From the NCBI RefSeq assembly GCF_010119615.1, contig NZ_QOVG01000006.1:124001-188000 (forward strand): DNA of 64,000 nt, in the 5' to 3' direction. Source of the DNA: Pseudoxanthomonas gei (lineage in GTDB: Bacteria; Pseudomonadota; Gammaproteobacteria; Xanthomonadales; Xanthomonadaceae). A model generated the notes under the pieces. It was not told the DNA's origin. It did not search any database and saw only the letters and a list, made by a program, of their open reading frames with translations. Shown here in pieces: positions 46,322-58,954 of this stretch (positions within the stretch are counted from its first letter, which is position 1; every line of letters starts with the position of its first letter). The position numbers were made by a program, and so were the translations under genes.

Positions 46322-47821
46322 ATGCGCGAAATCGACCATTTCATAAGCGGCCGGAAGATGCCGGGTACCCCGGGACACTACGGGCAGGTCTTCGATCCCA
46401 ACATGGGTGCTGTCCAGGCCCATGTCCCGTTGGCTTCTTCCCGGGAGCTCGACTTGGCCGTCTCCGATGCCGCGCAGGCCCAAAAGGGCTGGGCCCAAAC
46501 CAATCCCCAGCGCCGCGCGCGGGTGATGTTCGAATTCAAACGCCTGCTGGAGGTGCACATGGAGGAACTCGCCCATCTCCTCTCCAGCGAACACGGCAAG
46601 GTGATTGCTGATTCCAAAGGCGACATCCAGCGGGGGTTGGAGGTCATCGAATTCTGCTGCGGCATTCCACATCTGCTGAAGGGCGAGTACACGCAGGGTG
46701 CCGGGCCGGGCATCGATGTGTATTCCGCTCGGCAGCCGCTGGGCGTGGTGGGGGGTATCACCCCGTTCAACTTCCCGGCAATGATCCCGATGTGGATGTT
46801 CGGGCCTGCCATTGCCTGCGGAAACGCCTTCATCCTCAAGCCTTCCGAGCGCGATCCTTCGGTGCCCGTGCGCCTGGCGGAACTGATGATCGAGGCGGGC
46901 CTGCCGCCAGGCGTGTTGAACGTGGTCCATGGCGACAAGGACACGGTGGAAGCCATCCTCCGGCATCCGACCATCAAGGCCGTCAGCTTCGTCGGTTCTT
47001 CCGACATCGCCCAGTCGGTGTACGCATTGGGCGCGCAGCACGGCAAGCGGGTGCAGGCGATGGGTGGCGCCAAGAACCACGGGATCGTGCTTGCTGACGC
47101 TGATCTGGACCAGACAGTCGCCGATCTTGTGGGGGCCGCCTACGGTTCGGCGGGTGAGCGCTGCATGGCCTTGCCGGTGGTCGTGCCGGTCGGCAGGGAA
47201 ACCGCCGAGGCCTTGCGCGAGAAACTGGTCGTTGCCATCAAGGCGCTGCGTATCGGCAACTCGACCGACGACCGGGCGCATTACGGACCACTGATCAACG
47301 CGGCCCACCGCAGCAAGGTCGAGTCCTACCTGCAGATGGGTGTCGACGAGGGCGCCGAGCTGGTGCTGGATGGCCGTGGATTCTCACTGGCTGGCAGCGA
47401 GCAGGGGTTCTTCCTGGGCCCGAGCCTGTTCGACCACGTGACCCCCGAAATGAGGACCTACCGCGAGGAGATCTTCGGACCGGTACTGCAGATCGTGCGT
47501 GCGGAAACCTTCGAGCAAGGGCTTGAGCTCGCGTCCAGGCACCAGTACGGCAACGGCGTGGCCATCTTCACCCGCAATGGCGATGCAGCGCGCGAATTCG
47601 CCGACAGGGTGGAGGTCGGCATGGTCGGCATCAACGTGCCGATCCCGGTGCCGGTGGCCTATCACAGCTTCGGTGGCTGGAAGCGTTCGGGTTTCGGCGA
47701 CCTCAACCAGTACGGCATGGATGGCGTGCGCTTCTACACGCGCACCAAGACCATCACCCAGCGCTGGCCCAAGGGCGGGCCCATATCCGACCAGAGTTTC
47801 GTCATCCCCACGATGCGGTGA
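46322..47821 (+). CDS. mmsA: CoA-acylating methylmalonate-semialdehyde dehydrogenase
   Basis: 499 aa aldehyde dehydrogenase. ITPFNFPAMIPMWMFGPAIA, ILKPSERDPSVP, FVGSSDIAQ and the catalytic YGSAGERCMALPV (Cys ~281) mark the MmsA group, in which Cys is followed by Met. It oxidises methylmalonate semialdehyde to propionyl-CoA in valine and myo-inositol breakdown. No other valine-pathway genes are adjacent. AAGGAA lies 9 nt before ATG 46322. Confidence 0.94.
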   Translation: MREIDHFISGRKMPGTPGHYGQVFDPNMGAVQAHVPLASSRELDLAVSDAAQAQKGWAQTNPQRRARVMFEFKRLLEVHMEELAHLLSSEHGKVIADSKGDIQRGLEVIEFCCGIPHLLKGEYTQGAGPGIDVYSARQPLGVVGGITPFNFPAMIPMWMFGPAIACGNAFILKPSERDPSVPVRLAELMIEAGLPPGVLNVVHGDKDTVEAILRHPTIKAVSFVGSSDIAQSVYALGAQHGKRVQAMGGAKNHGIVLADADLDQTVADLVGAAYGSAGERCMALPVVVPVGRETAEALREKLVVAIKALRIGNSTDDRAHYGPLINAAHRSKVESYLQMGVDEGAELVLDGRGFSLAGSEQGFFLGPSLFDHVTPEMRTYREEIFGPVLQIVRAETFEQGLELASRHQYGNGVAIFTRNGDAAREFADRVEVGMVGINVPIPVPVAYHSFGGWKRSGFGDLNQYGMDGVRFYTRTKTITQRWPKGGPISDQSFVIPTMR

Positions 47822-47920
47822 GCTGCGCAGCGCATGTGGCCGTTGCTCGGGTTGGCATGGGTCATTGAGCCGGGGCGGTAGTGAAGCCGAAGCCGCAACG
47901 TCCCCAGGCTGGAGAGGACA

Positions 47921-47956
47921 AATAAAAAGGGCCTGCGAGTTCATCGCAAGCCCTTC
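47921..47956 (-). terminator. Terminator of the tRNA-Asn gene
   Basis: On the minus strand AAGGGC-TTGCGA pairs with TCGCA-GGCCCTT and is followed by TTTTATTT, 8 nt past the CCA end. Confidence 0.85.
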
Positions 47957-47963
47957 AGTTTAC

Positions 47964-48040
47964 TGGCGCCCGAAGTTGGACTCGAACCAACGACCCCCTG
48001 ATTAACAGTCAAGTGCTCTAACCGGCTGAGCTATTCGGGC
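47964..48040 (-). tRNA. tRNA-Asn (GTT)
   Basis: 77 nt including an encoded CCA. Acceptor GCCCGAA/TTCGGGC with discriminator G, D-arm GCTC/GAGC, anticodon arm CTTGA-CTGTTAA-TCAGG with anticodon GTT, and T-arm GTTGG-TTCGAGT-CCAAC. All stems pair. It is the only product between its promoter (48050-48078) and its terminator. Confidence 0.98.
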
Positions 48041-48049
48041 GGGGCGGCC

Positions 48050-48078
48050 ATTGTATGGGCGGTGCTGCGCTCAGGCAA
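48050..48078 (-). promoter_or_regulatory. Promoter of tRNA-Asn
   Basis: Reading the minus strand: TTGCCT (48078-48073), 17 bp, TACAAT (48055-48050). Ten nt separate the -10 box from the first tRNA base, so transcription starts almost at the mature 5' end. Confidence 0.75.
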
Positions 48079-48148
48079 GGCGGAACCACTTTTTTCCTCC
48101 TATTGACTCATCGTGGATCGCCGTTCAAGCAAGCCGCGCCTTGTCTGT

Positions 48149-48733
48149 TCAGCCTTGGCAGGGACGGTGTCCGCTGGAGGTTTCACTGCGGATTCGCCCT
48201 ACGTTGTTGACTATCACAGTCCCCAACAGCATGTCCTCGCGGCACAGCCGGACGCTGATGTTGCTGCCGGCGCTGCGGCCATCGGGCAGGTATCGCAACT
48301 GCGGCCGGCCACTGGAAGACAGGATGCGCAGCGAGGGATGGATGGGCGCATTCTCATCGCGCAGGATGTCTTCGCGCGCATCGGGACTGCGGTTGCCGTC
48401 GGCGTCGAAGAACATCAGCCAGCCATGGCTCCAGTCCCCATCCTGGCGGCAGCCACCGGCGCGGTCCGAAGGGCAGACGACGGTGGGAATCCGGTAGGTG
48501 ATGGCGGTGATGCGTGCGGAGGCCATGTGGGCGGTAAGCAGGTGCATGGCGGAGGTGACGCGCTGGCGTTCCACCAGGCCCTGGTAGGACGGCACGCCGA
48601 TGACCAGTCCAATACAGGCGATGGCCAGGGTAACCATCAGCTCCAGCAGGCTGAAGCCGGTGCGGGCCCCGCGCCGGACCACCCACGGGGGCGGGGTGAG
48701 GGGGGAAAGAGGGGCGAGGTGCGTCCTGCACAT
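48149..48733 (-). CDS. Orphan GspH/FimT-family pseudopilin
   Basis: 194 aa. A 26-residue leader, prepilin site G26|FSLLE ([20 protein letters not shown]), then a GspH domain ([18 protein letters not shown].., [14 protein letters not shown]). It is related to the FimT at 39073 but lies alone, between tRNA-Asn and divergent uvrB. AGGA 9 nt upstream supports ATG 48733. Orphan FimT proteins in this family have been linked to DNA uptake by type IV pili; that role is inferred here. Confidence 0.9.
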   Translation of the reverse strand: MCRTHLAPLSPLTPPPWVVRRGARTGFSLLELMVTLAIACIGLVIGVPSYQGLVERQRVTSAMHLLTAHMASARITAITYRIPTVVCPSDRAGGCRQDGDWSHGWLMFFDADGNRSPDAREDILRDENAPIHPSLRILSSSGRPQLRYLPDGRSAGSNISVRLCREDMLLGTVIVNNVGRIRSETSSGHRPCQG

Positions 48734-48860
48734 GGGCGTTGTCCTGGTCGGCCCTGTCCGGGCATGACCAGATTGCCTTCCAGACCCGGTTCGGGAAATC
48801 GGCCAGTCCCGCACCGTCGGGTAGGAGTTTTACTGACGCGTTCGTAATCCGGGGCGCCGT

Positions 48861-48866
48861 TATACT
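48861..48866 (+). promoter_or_regulatory. Candidate -10 box of uvrB
   Basis: TATACT at 48861-48866, 26 bp before the uvrB ATG, in GTTATACTGG context. I cannot find a good -35 at normal spacing and see no clear LexA box. Confidence 0.4.
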
Positions 48867-48891
48867 GGCTTTTCGCCATTGAACCCCCACC

Positions 48892-50925
<2,034 letters not shown>

Positions 50926-50992
50926 GCCGGTGGGCCCAGGATGCCCGCCGTGCCGATGTGGCCGTGGGCATTTCCGGAAAAGCAGGGCCGGA

Positions 50993-51021
50993 TTCCGCAT
51001 CGCCTGCATGGATGCTATGAT
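50993..51021 (+). promoter_or_regulatory. Candidate promoter of tRNA-Val
   Basis: TATGAT (51016-51021) with a weak TTCCGC 17 bp upstream, followed by a GC-rich discriminator CGCGCCCC, which is typical of stringently controlled stable-RNA promoters. Confidence 0.55.
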
Positions 51022-51055
51022 TCGCGCCCCTGAAAGCTTCACCTCGGGGCATACC

Positions 51056-51130
51056 GGGCGGTTAGCTCAGCGGTAGAGCACTACCTTGACATGGTAGGGG
51101 TCACAGGTTCGAACCCTGTACCGCCCACCA
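51056..51130 (+). tRNA. tRNA-Val (GAC)
   Basis: 75 nt with encoded CCA. Acceptor GGGCGGT/ACCGCCC, D-arm GCTC/GAGC, anticodon arm CTACC-TTGACAT-GGTAG with anticodon GAC, and T-arm ACAGG-TTCGAAC-CCTGT. All stems pair. Confidence 0.98.
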
Positions 51131-51192
51131 ACCGGATCAACGGCTTGCGCCGATCTGGTTGGGCGCGACGGCCGCGCATGCAACAGCCAAGG

Positions 51193-51221
51193 AAAAACCG
51201 CCCGGAAGGCGGTTTTTTTTG
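51193..51221 (+). terminator. Terminator downstream of tRNA-Val
   Basis: AAACCGCC (from 51195) pairs with GGCGGTTT across CGGAA and runs into an eight-T tract. It ends 63 bp before the stop of the convergent reductase gene. Confidence 0.9.
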
Positions 51222-51283
51222 TGTCCGCGAGCGGGTGGCGCAAGGGCCGCCCCCGCAAGGGCGGACCTGCGCTGTCTACCGAA

Positions 51284-52390
51284 TCAGGCGGCCTGTTTGA
51301 GGGCCGGATAATCCAGGTAGCCATGCGCGCCGCCGCCGTAGAAGGTGGCCGGATCGGGCTGGTTGAGCGTGGCGCCTGCGCGGAAGCGTTCCACCAGGTC
51401 AGGATTGGCCAGGTAGGGCCGTCCGAAGGCAACCGCGTCGGCCAGGCCGCTGGCAATCAGTGCTTCGGCCTGCGCTGCCGAATAGCCACCGCAGAAGATC
51501 AGCATGCCGGTGAACTGCTCGCGCAGCTCGCGCCGGAAGGCATCGGTCAGCTTGGGCCCGCCCGCCCAGTCCGGCTCGGCAATGTGCAGGTAGGCAATCC
51601 CGCGCCGGCTGAACTCCCGGGCCAGGTACAGGGCGCTGGCCTCGGCTTCGGCGTCGGCGATGCCGTGGGCCGCGAAATGCGGCGACAGCCGGACCCCGAC
51701 GCGACCGGTTCCCAGCACCGCGATGACCGCATCGACCGCCTCCAGCACGATGCGGGCACGGTTTTCCAGCGAGCCGCCATAGCCGTCCGTACGCAGGTTG
51801 CTGTTGGTCGACAGGAACTGCTGCAGCAGGTAGCCGTTGGCCGCATGCACCTCGACCATGTCGAAACCGGCGCGGTCTGCGCGCGCCGCCGCCTGCGCAT
51901 ATTCGGAAACGATGCCACTGATCTCCGCTGTTTCCAGCGCACGTGGCAGCGCCGTTGGCACATTGGCGGGGGTGCCGTCCGGCTGGACGACGAAACATTT
52001 GGCGCCTTCGGCAATGAGGGCCGACGGTGCGACCGGGGCCGCGCCGTCCGCTTGCAGCAGCGGATGCGAGATGCGTCCCACATGCCAGAGCTGGGCCGCG
52101 ATGCGCCCGCCCCTGGCGTGGACGGCATCGGTGACCAGTTTCCATCCTGCTTCCTGGGCATCGGTGTAGATGCCAGGGGTCCAGGCATAGCCCTGGCCCT
52201 GCTGCGAAATCTGGGTCGCTTCGGACACGATCAGGCCGGCCCCCGCGCGCTGGGCGTAGTACTCGGCGTTCATGCTGCTGGGCACATCGCCCGGTTGGCT
52301 GGCGCGCGATCGGGTGAGCGGTGCCATGACGACACGGTTGGGCAGGGTCAGCGAGCCGGCCTGGACCGGGGAAAGCAGGTGGGGGTGCAT
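51284..52390 (-). CDS. Old-yellow-enzyme family alkene reductase (NemA-like)
   Basis: 368 aa FMN-dependent (beta/alpha)8 barrel. RVVMAPLTRSRA at the N-terminus, YYAQRAGAGLIVSEATQIS, QLWHVGR, the HAANGYLLQQFLS..N.RTDGYGGS signature, and a C-terminal FGRPYLANPDLVERF. It reduces activated alkenes, N-ethylmaleimide-type electrophiles or nitrate esters with NADPH. ATG 52390 has AGGA upstream and a family-type start (LLSPVQAGSLTLPNRVV). The frame is open far upstream but without a ribosome-binding site. Confidence 0.94.
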   Translation of the reverse strand: MHPHLLSPVQAGSLTLPNRVVMAPLTRSRASQPGDVPSSMNAEYYAQRAGAGLIVSEATQISQQGQGYAWTPGIYTDAQEAGWKLVTDAVHARGGRIAAQLWHVGRISHPLLQADGAAPVAPSALIAEGAKCFVVQPDGTPANVPTALPRALETAEISGIVSEYAQAAARADRAGFDMVEVHAANGYLLQQFLSTNSNLRTDGYGGSLENRARIVLEAVDAVIAVLGTGRVGVRLSPHFAAHGIADAEAEASALYLAREFSRRGIAYLHIAEPDWAGGPKLTDAFRRELREQFTGMLIFCGGYSAAQAEALIASGLADAVAFGRPYLANPDLVERFRAGATLNQPDPATFYGGGAHGYLDYPALKQAA

Positions 52391-52636
52391 GGAATGTCCT
52401 GTAGGGGAGGTGCTTGGACACTTGATATGGGGGCGTGTGCCGGCCAGACAATTCACGCGGGCTTTTGCGCGAATGGACCCGGGACCCTTGTATTGGCGGG
52501 TCGTTTCCCGTGTTGCGTGGGGAAGCGGCCTGCATTTGTGACTCCGATAACGGATCGAAGCAGTGATTGCCGTCACTCTTGCGATGGGGAATTGCACGAC
52601 CAGACGACGATTCGTCTGCTGACCGGAGGGGAGTGG

Positions 52637-53125
52637 ATGCAAGTGGGGGATGTTTATTTCAAGACCGAAGCAGGCAAGCAGGAAATCCAGGATCGAGGGC
52701 ACCGGTTGCCGTCATCGCTGCGTTCGCTGCTGTTGATGGTCGACGGGCAACGCGACCAGGCGCAATTGCGCGAAATGATGGCCGGCCTGCATGCGCCCGA
52801 GGACGGGCTGGAGCAGTTGGTCGTCCTGGGTCTGGTGAAACGCACCGAACCGGTGACGGCGCCGGCCCTGGGACCTCTGCCCGGTGCGGTGACCTTGCCG
52901 GCCGACTTCGGCCGCTACCGGCGCCTGTACGAGATCGTGACCGATACTGTGCGCAGGCACCTGGGACTGAAAGGGTATTTCGTGCAGTTGAAGGTGGAGA
53001 AGTGCCCGGACGTGGACTCGCTCCTGGCCCTGCTTCCTGAAATCGCCACCGCGCTTACCAAGGCCAAGGACCATGCGTTTGCCAGCGAATGGCTGGTACG
53101 CACGCGGGCCGAGGTGCAGGCCTGA
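52637..53125 (+). CDS. Conserved hypothetical protein
   Basis: 162 aa, not recognised. Ideal GGAGGGGAG sits before ATG 52637. No signal peptide or membrane segment. The N-terminal half (KTEAGKQEIQDRGHRLPSSLRSLLLMVDG; LREMMAGL; DGLEQLVVLGLVKR) looks like a winged-helix fold, followed by a Pro/Ala linker and a helical C-terminus (DTVRRHLGLKGYFVQLKVEKCPDVDSL). It is divergent from the reductase gene across 246 bp. Similar 'MVDG.R' N-domains occur in small regulators of this family, so a regulatory role is possible. Confidence 0.75.
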   Translation: MQVGDVYFKTEAGKQEIQDRGHRLPSSLRSLLLMVDGQRDQAQLREMMAGLHAPEDGLEQLVVLGLVKRTEPVTAPALGPLPGAVTLPADFGRYRRLYEIVTDTVRRHLGLKGYFVQLKVEKCPDVDSLLALLPEIATALTKAKDHAFASEWLVRTRAEVQA

Positions 53126-53178
53126 CTTGCCATCCAGGCACGGCATTGCGCCGTGCCCGTTTCTCGCCTGCCCGTGCC

Positions 53179-53787
53179 TCAGACGCCTTCGGCGGTCATC
53201 GCCGCGGCCACGCCAGGGTCGGCGTGCATACGCGCAAAGAAGCGTTCCAGGTTGTGCAGTCCTGACAGATCCACTTGCGTGCCCTTGGCCCAGCGCAGGG
53301 TGACGAACAGGTAAGGGTCGGCGATTGATCGGTCGCCGGTCAGCCAGTCCTTGCCCTGCAGCTGCGCGTCGAGTCGTTCGAACAGGCCACGCAGTTTGGT
53401 GCGCGCGTTGTCCTTGGTCGCCTGGATCATCGCTTCGTCGCCCAGGTAACGCGTCGAACCGAAGATGGGATGGAAGGCAGGGTGCAGGTCGGCGTTGAGG
53501 AAGGCCAGCCAGCGATTGATCTCGGCACGGCTCTTCGGGCTGCCGTCGCCGCCCAGGCCGGATTTGGGGAACGAGTCGGCCAGGTAATTGAGGATCGCCG
53601 CGTTCTGCGTGAGGACCCAGCCATCCACCTCGAGCACGGGTACTGCACCGGCCGGATTGAGCTTCAGGTATTCAGCGGTCTTCATGCTGTCGGCGTCCAT
53701 GACCTGCAGGTCGAATGGCTTGCCGATCCAGCGCAGGGCGATGTGGTCGGCCATCGAGCACGCGCCAGGCTTGGTGTAGAGCTTCAT
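53179..53787 (-). CDS. Glutathione S-transferase family protein
   Basis: 202 aa. Beta-class-like N-terminus MKLYTKPGACSMADHIALRW with a Cys in the active-site loop, the glutathione-binding LNPAGAVPVLEVDGWVLTQNAAIL (cis-Pro and Gln-Asn), and a helical C-domain with LTGDRSIADPYLFVTL. ATG 53787 is preferred since GGAG lies 9 nt before it; ATG 53796 is too close. Confidence 0.94.
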   Translation of the reverse strand: MKLYTKPGACSMADHIALRWIGKPFDLQVMDADSMKTAEYLKLNPAGAVPVLEVDGWVLTQNAAILNYLADSFPKSGLGGDGSPKSRAEINRWLAFLNADLHPAFHPIFGSTRYLGDEAMIQATKDNARTKLRGLFERLDAQLQGKDWLTGDRSIADPYLFVTLRWAKGTQVDLSGLHNLERFFARMHADPGVAAAMTAEGV

Positions 53788-53880
53788 GCGGATCATCTCC
53801 AGGGAAATAGGGGGGAATGTTCCCGATCCATGACTGGATTGTCGATGCCGCGCAGGTAACGCGGCGTTAGGCCGTGGCCG

Positions 53881-54339
53881 TCATGAAGGGCGCGGCTTGA
53901 GCTTCTGCACCCGCAGGAAGGTGTGGTCGCCGATCTGCGCCACCTGGTAGGCATTGCGCCAGCTCGGGCTGGCGATGTTGTGGGCCATGAAGTGGCTGGC
54001 GCCCGGCACGATCTCCTTGCGCTGGCCAACCGGCAATGCCCAGTTGCGCTCGGCGCCCAGGGCCACGTTGATCGAGGCGGCCCAGGCTTCCGGGTTCTGC
54101 AGGCGGGTGCCCGGTGCCACGATGGTGGGGGCGAACTGCTTGCGGGCAGTGACTACCTCGCACATCGAGTCGCCCCACAACCCGCTGTCGAGGCGGCGCA
54201 GGGCGACCTCGGCCACGGCCTGCTGGCCGCGCAGGGTCTGGTCGCGGGCTTCCAGGTAAACGGTGGTGCTGAGGCAGAGAGAATCAGCGGCCGGTTGCGG
54301 CAGCATGTTGGAAAGCCAGAGGATCCAGGCCAGTTTCAT
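53881..54339 (-). CDS. SleB-like cell wall hydrolase (Hydrolase_2)
   Basis: 152 aa with a short signal-like N-terminus (MKLAWILWLSNMLPQPAA). The SleB catalytic fold spans ~20-145: LSTTVYLEARDQTLRGQQAVAEVALRRL, with Glu30 as the likely catalytic acid. KQFAP, the ASHFM block and GDHTFLRV follow. It probably cleaves peptidoglycan in the periplasm. The family is best known from spore cortex lysis but is common in Gram-negatives, where its use is unclear. Confidence 0.85.
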   Translation of the reverse strand: MKLAWILWLSNMLPQPAADSLCLSTTVYLEARDQTLRGQQAVAEVALRRLDSGLWGDSMCEVVTARKQFAPTIVAPGTRLQNPEAWAASINVALGAERNWALPVGQRKEIVPGASHFMAHNIASPSWRNAYQVAQIGDHTFLRVQKLKPRPS

Positions 54340-54875
54340 TCAGGGAACTCCTTGCTCCGTCTTGGCAGCGTCCACGCGCCCTCCATCGGGAGGATGCGTT
54401 TTGGATAGACACGGCGTCAGGGCGTCATGGGGAGGCAGCTACTCCGACGAGCTGCCCGAGGCCGGCCAGAAGGTGGGATCAGGGCCGGGATGGCCTGCCA
54501 GTTGAAACGGGGGCGGGCCGAAAAGTTGGCGCAAGGTAAGGGCCGAATACCCAACGTCACCTGAACCAGGAAGCTTGACAATCATGCTAAGTGATTGATT
54601 GCAAATGGAGTCTTTACTCTGGATGGGTTCGGTCCGGGCTGGGCCTGTCGCACAGGCCGTGTCCGGACCGGCACCGGAGAGTTGGCTGCGTAAGGCTCGG
54701 CGGGCGGGTTCCGGGCCCTCCCTGGGCAGCACGGAAATGCCGGTCAAGGCAGGCGCCTGCCTGGCCGATTGCCCTGCAGGAGCGTGTCTAAAGGCGAGCG
54801 AGTCGCGAAGCCTGGAATTGGCCGCTGACCCTGCTGTCGATCGGTGCCGGGCGCCTGGCGACTCCCTTGGTTTCT
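54340..54875. other. Non-coding stretch upstream of the tandem array
   Basis: No gene supported. Open frames on both strands lack family features and good starts. TTGACA occurs at ~54576 on the plus strand in a locally AT-rich patch (to ~54620), which could be a promoter pointing into the repeat array, but no clear -10 box follows. Confidence 0.4.
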
Positions 54876-55083
54876 GCTGCTCCGGAAAGACGATCTGCGG
54901 CTCAGGAAGAGCAAATTGCTGCTACGGAACACCGAATTGCTGTTCGGGAATAGCAATGTGCTGTTCCCGAAGACCGATTTGCTGTTCCGGAATACCGATT
55001 TGCTCTTCCGGAAGAGCGATTTGCTGTTCGGGAAGAGCAATTTGCTGTTCCCGAAAGCCGATTTGCTGTTCGGGAAAGCAAAA
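54876..55083. repeat. 21-bp imperfect palindromic tandem repeat, about ten units
   Basis: Units start at 54876, 54897, 54918, 54939, 54960, 54981, 55002, 55023, 55044 and 55065 (the last partial), each exactly 21 bp. The consensus is close to GCTGTTCCGGAAGAGCGATT with a final T. Each unit is nearly self-complementary (GCTnTTC...GAAnAGC). The period is a multiple of three, so every frame reads as a seven-residue repeat (e.g. LLFGKSN on plus, SSRTANR-like on minus). It lies just past the fadH stop. A variable-number repeat locus; no protein is convincingly encoded. Confidence 0.9.
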
Positions 55084-55137
55084 AAGCTTCATCGCCGACT
55101 TTCGATGCCCAGCCGAACGCGGCCTGGGACGACGCGT

Positions 55138-57859
<2,722 letters not shown>

Positions 57860-57919
57860 GCGCGGATTCCAGGGCGGACGCCGAGTCTATCGGCTGCCCG
57901 CCGCGCATGGCTGCGACAC

Positions 57920-58939
57920 TCAGTCCCAGCCGGCCAGCACCAGTTTGCCGACGGTGGTGCCCGACTCCAGGCGACGGTGCATTTCGCGCAGGTTGGCTGC
58001 ATTGATGGCGCCCAGCGTTTGGGTGTGGGTCGTGCGCAGTTCGCCGGCATCGATGAGGCTCGCGACCCGGTTGAGCAGCCGGTGCTGTTCGATCATGTCC
58101 GGCGTCTGGAAGCGCGCCCGCGCGAACATCATCTCCCAGTGGATGCCCACGCTCTTGGCCTTGTAGGGGTCGCCGATCTTCAGCAGCCCGCTGGGCTCGA
58201 CGATCAGGCCCACATGTCCCAGGGGCGCGATGATTTCGCCGATGACTTCCCAGTAGCGGTCGGTGTCGGCCAGGTTGAGGACCGCATCGACCTGCCTGTA
58301 GCCCAGAGCCTCGAGTTGGGTGGCAAGCGGCTGGCGATGGTCGATGACGTGGTGCGCACCCATTTCCTTGCACCAGGCCATGGTTTCGCCGCGGGAAGCG
58401 GTGGCGATGACGGTGAAACCCGCATGCCTGGCCAGCTGGATCGCGATCGAACCCACGCCGCCGGCGCCGGCGATGATCAGAAGGGTGCGTGTATTGCCTT
58501 CCATATCCACGGAAAACGGCATGCGGTCGAACAACAGCTCCCATGCCGTGATGGTGGTCAGCGGCAACGCGGCGGCCTGCGCGAACTCCAGCGTCGCCGG
58601 CTTGCGGCCCACGACGCGCTCGTCGACCAGGTGGAACTGTGCGTTGGTGCCGCTGCGGGTGACGTCGCCCGCGTAATAGACCTCGTCCCCCGGCTGGAAC
58701 AGGGTGACATGCTCGCCAACGGCTTCGACCACGCCGGCCGCGTCGTAGCCCAGCACCTTCGGCTGGGCTTCGACCTGCGGCTTGGGCGAACGGATCTTGG
58801 TGTCGACGGGATTGACCGAGATGGCTTCCACACGCACCAGCAGGTCGAACCCGCTGGCCACGGGTCGGGGCAGTTCCACGTCCTGCAATGATTGCGGATC
58901 GTCGATGGGCAGGTAGCGGGTCAGGGCGACGGCTTTCAT
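57920..58939 (-). CDS. Zinc-independent medium-chain alcohol dehydrogenase / quinone-reductase-like
   Basis: 339 aa MDR superfamily. GroES-like N-domain (VEAISVNPVDTKIRSP, LGYDAAGVVEAVGEHV, GDEVYYAGD), Rossmann motif IIAGAGGVGSIAIQLA, and conserved NPVDTK near residue 40. No structural or catalytic zinc Cys/His set is seen, which places it with zinc-binding-dehydrogenase-family quinone/enone reductases (YogA-like). AAGGAG 7 nt before ATG 58939. It starts 15 nt after the aldo/keto reductase stop. Confidence 0.92.
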   Translation of the reverse strand: MKAVALTRYLPIDDPQSLQDVELPRPVASGFDLLVRVEAISVNPVDTKIRSPKPQVEAQPKVLGYDAAGVVEAVGEHVTLFQPGDEVYYAGDVTRSGTNAQFHLVDERVVGRKPATLEFAQAAALPLTTITAWELLFDRMPFSVDMEGNTRTLLIIAGAGGVGSIAIQLARHAGFTVIATASRGETMAWCKEMGAHHVIDHRQPLATQLEALGYRQVDAVLNLADTDRYWEVIGEIIAPLGHVGLIVEPSGLLKIGDPYKAKSVGIHWEMMFARARFQTPDMIEQHRLLNRVASLIDAGELRTTHTQTLGAINAANLREMHRRLESGTTVGKLVLAGWD

Positions 58940-58954
58940 GTGCAACTCCTTGGT

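Noticed and set aside
47964-48040. tRNA-Asn as an integration site for a genomic island
   Set aside because: No integrase and no direct repeat of the tRNA end was found in the flanking sequence.
54876-55083. Tandem array considered as a CRISPR
   Set aside because: Units are contiguous 21-mers with no unique spacers, no leader and no cas genes nearby.
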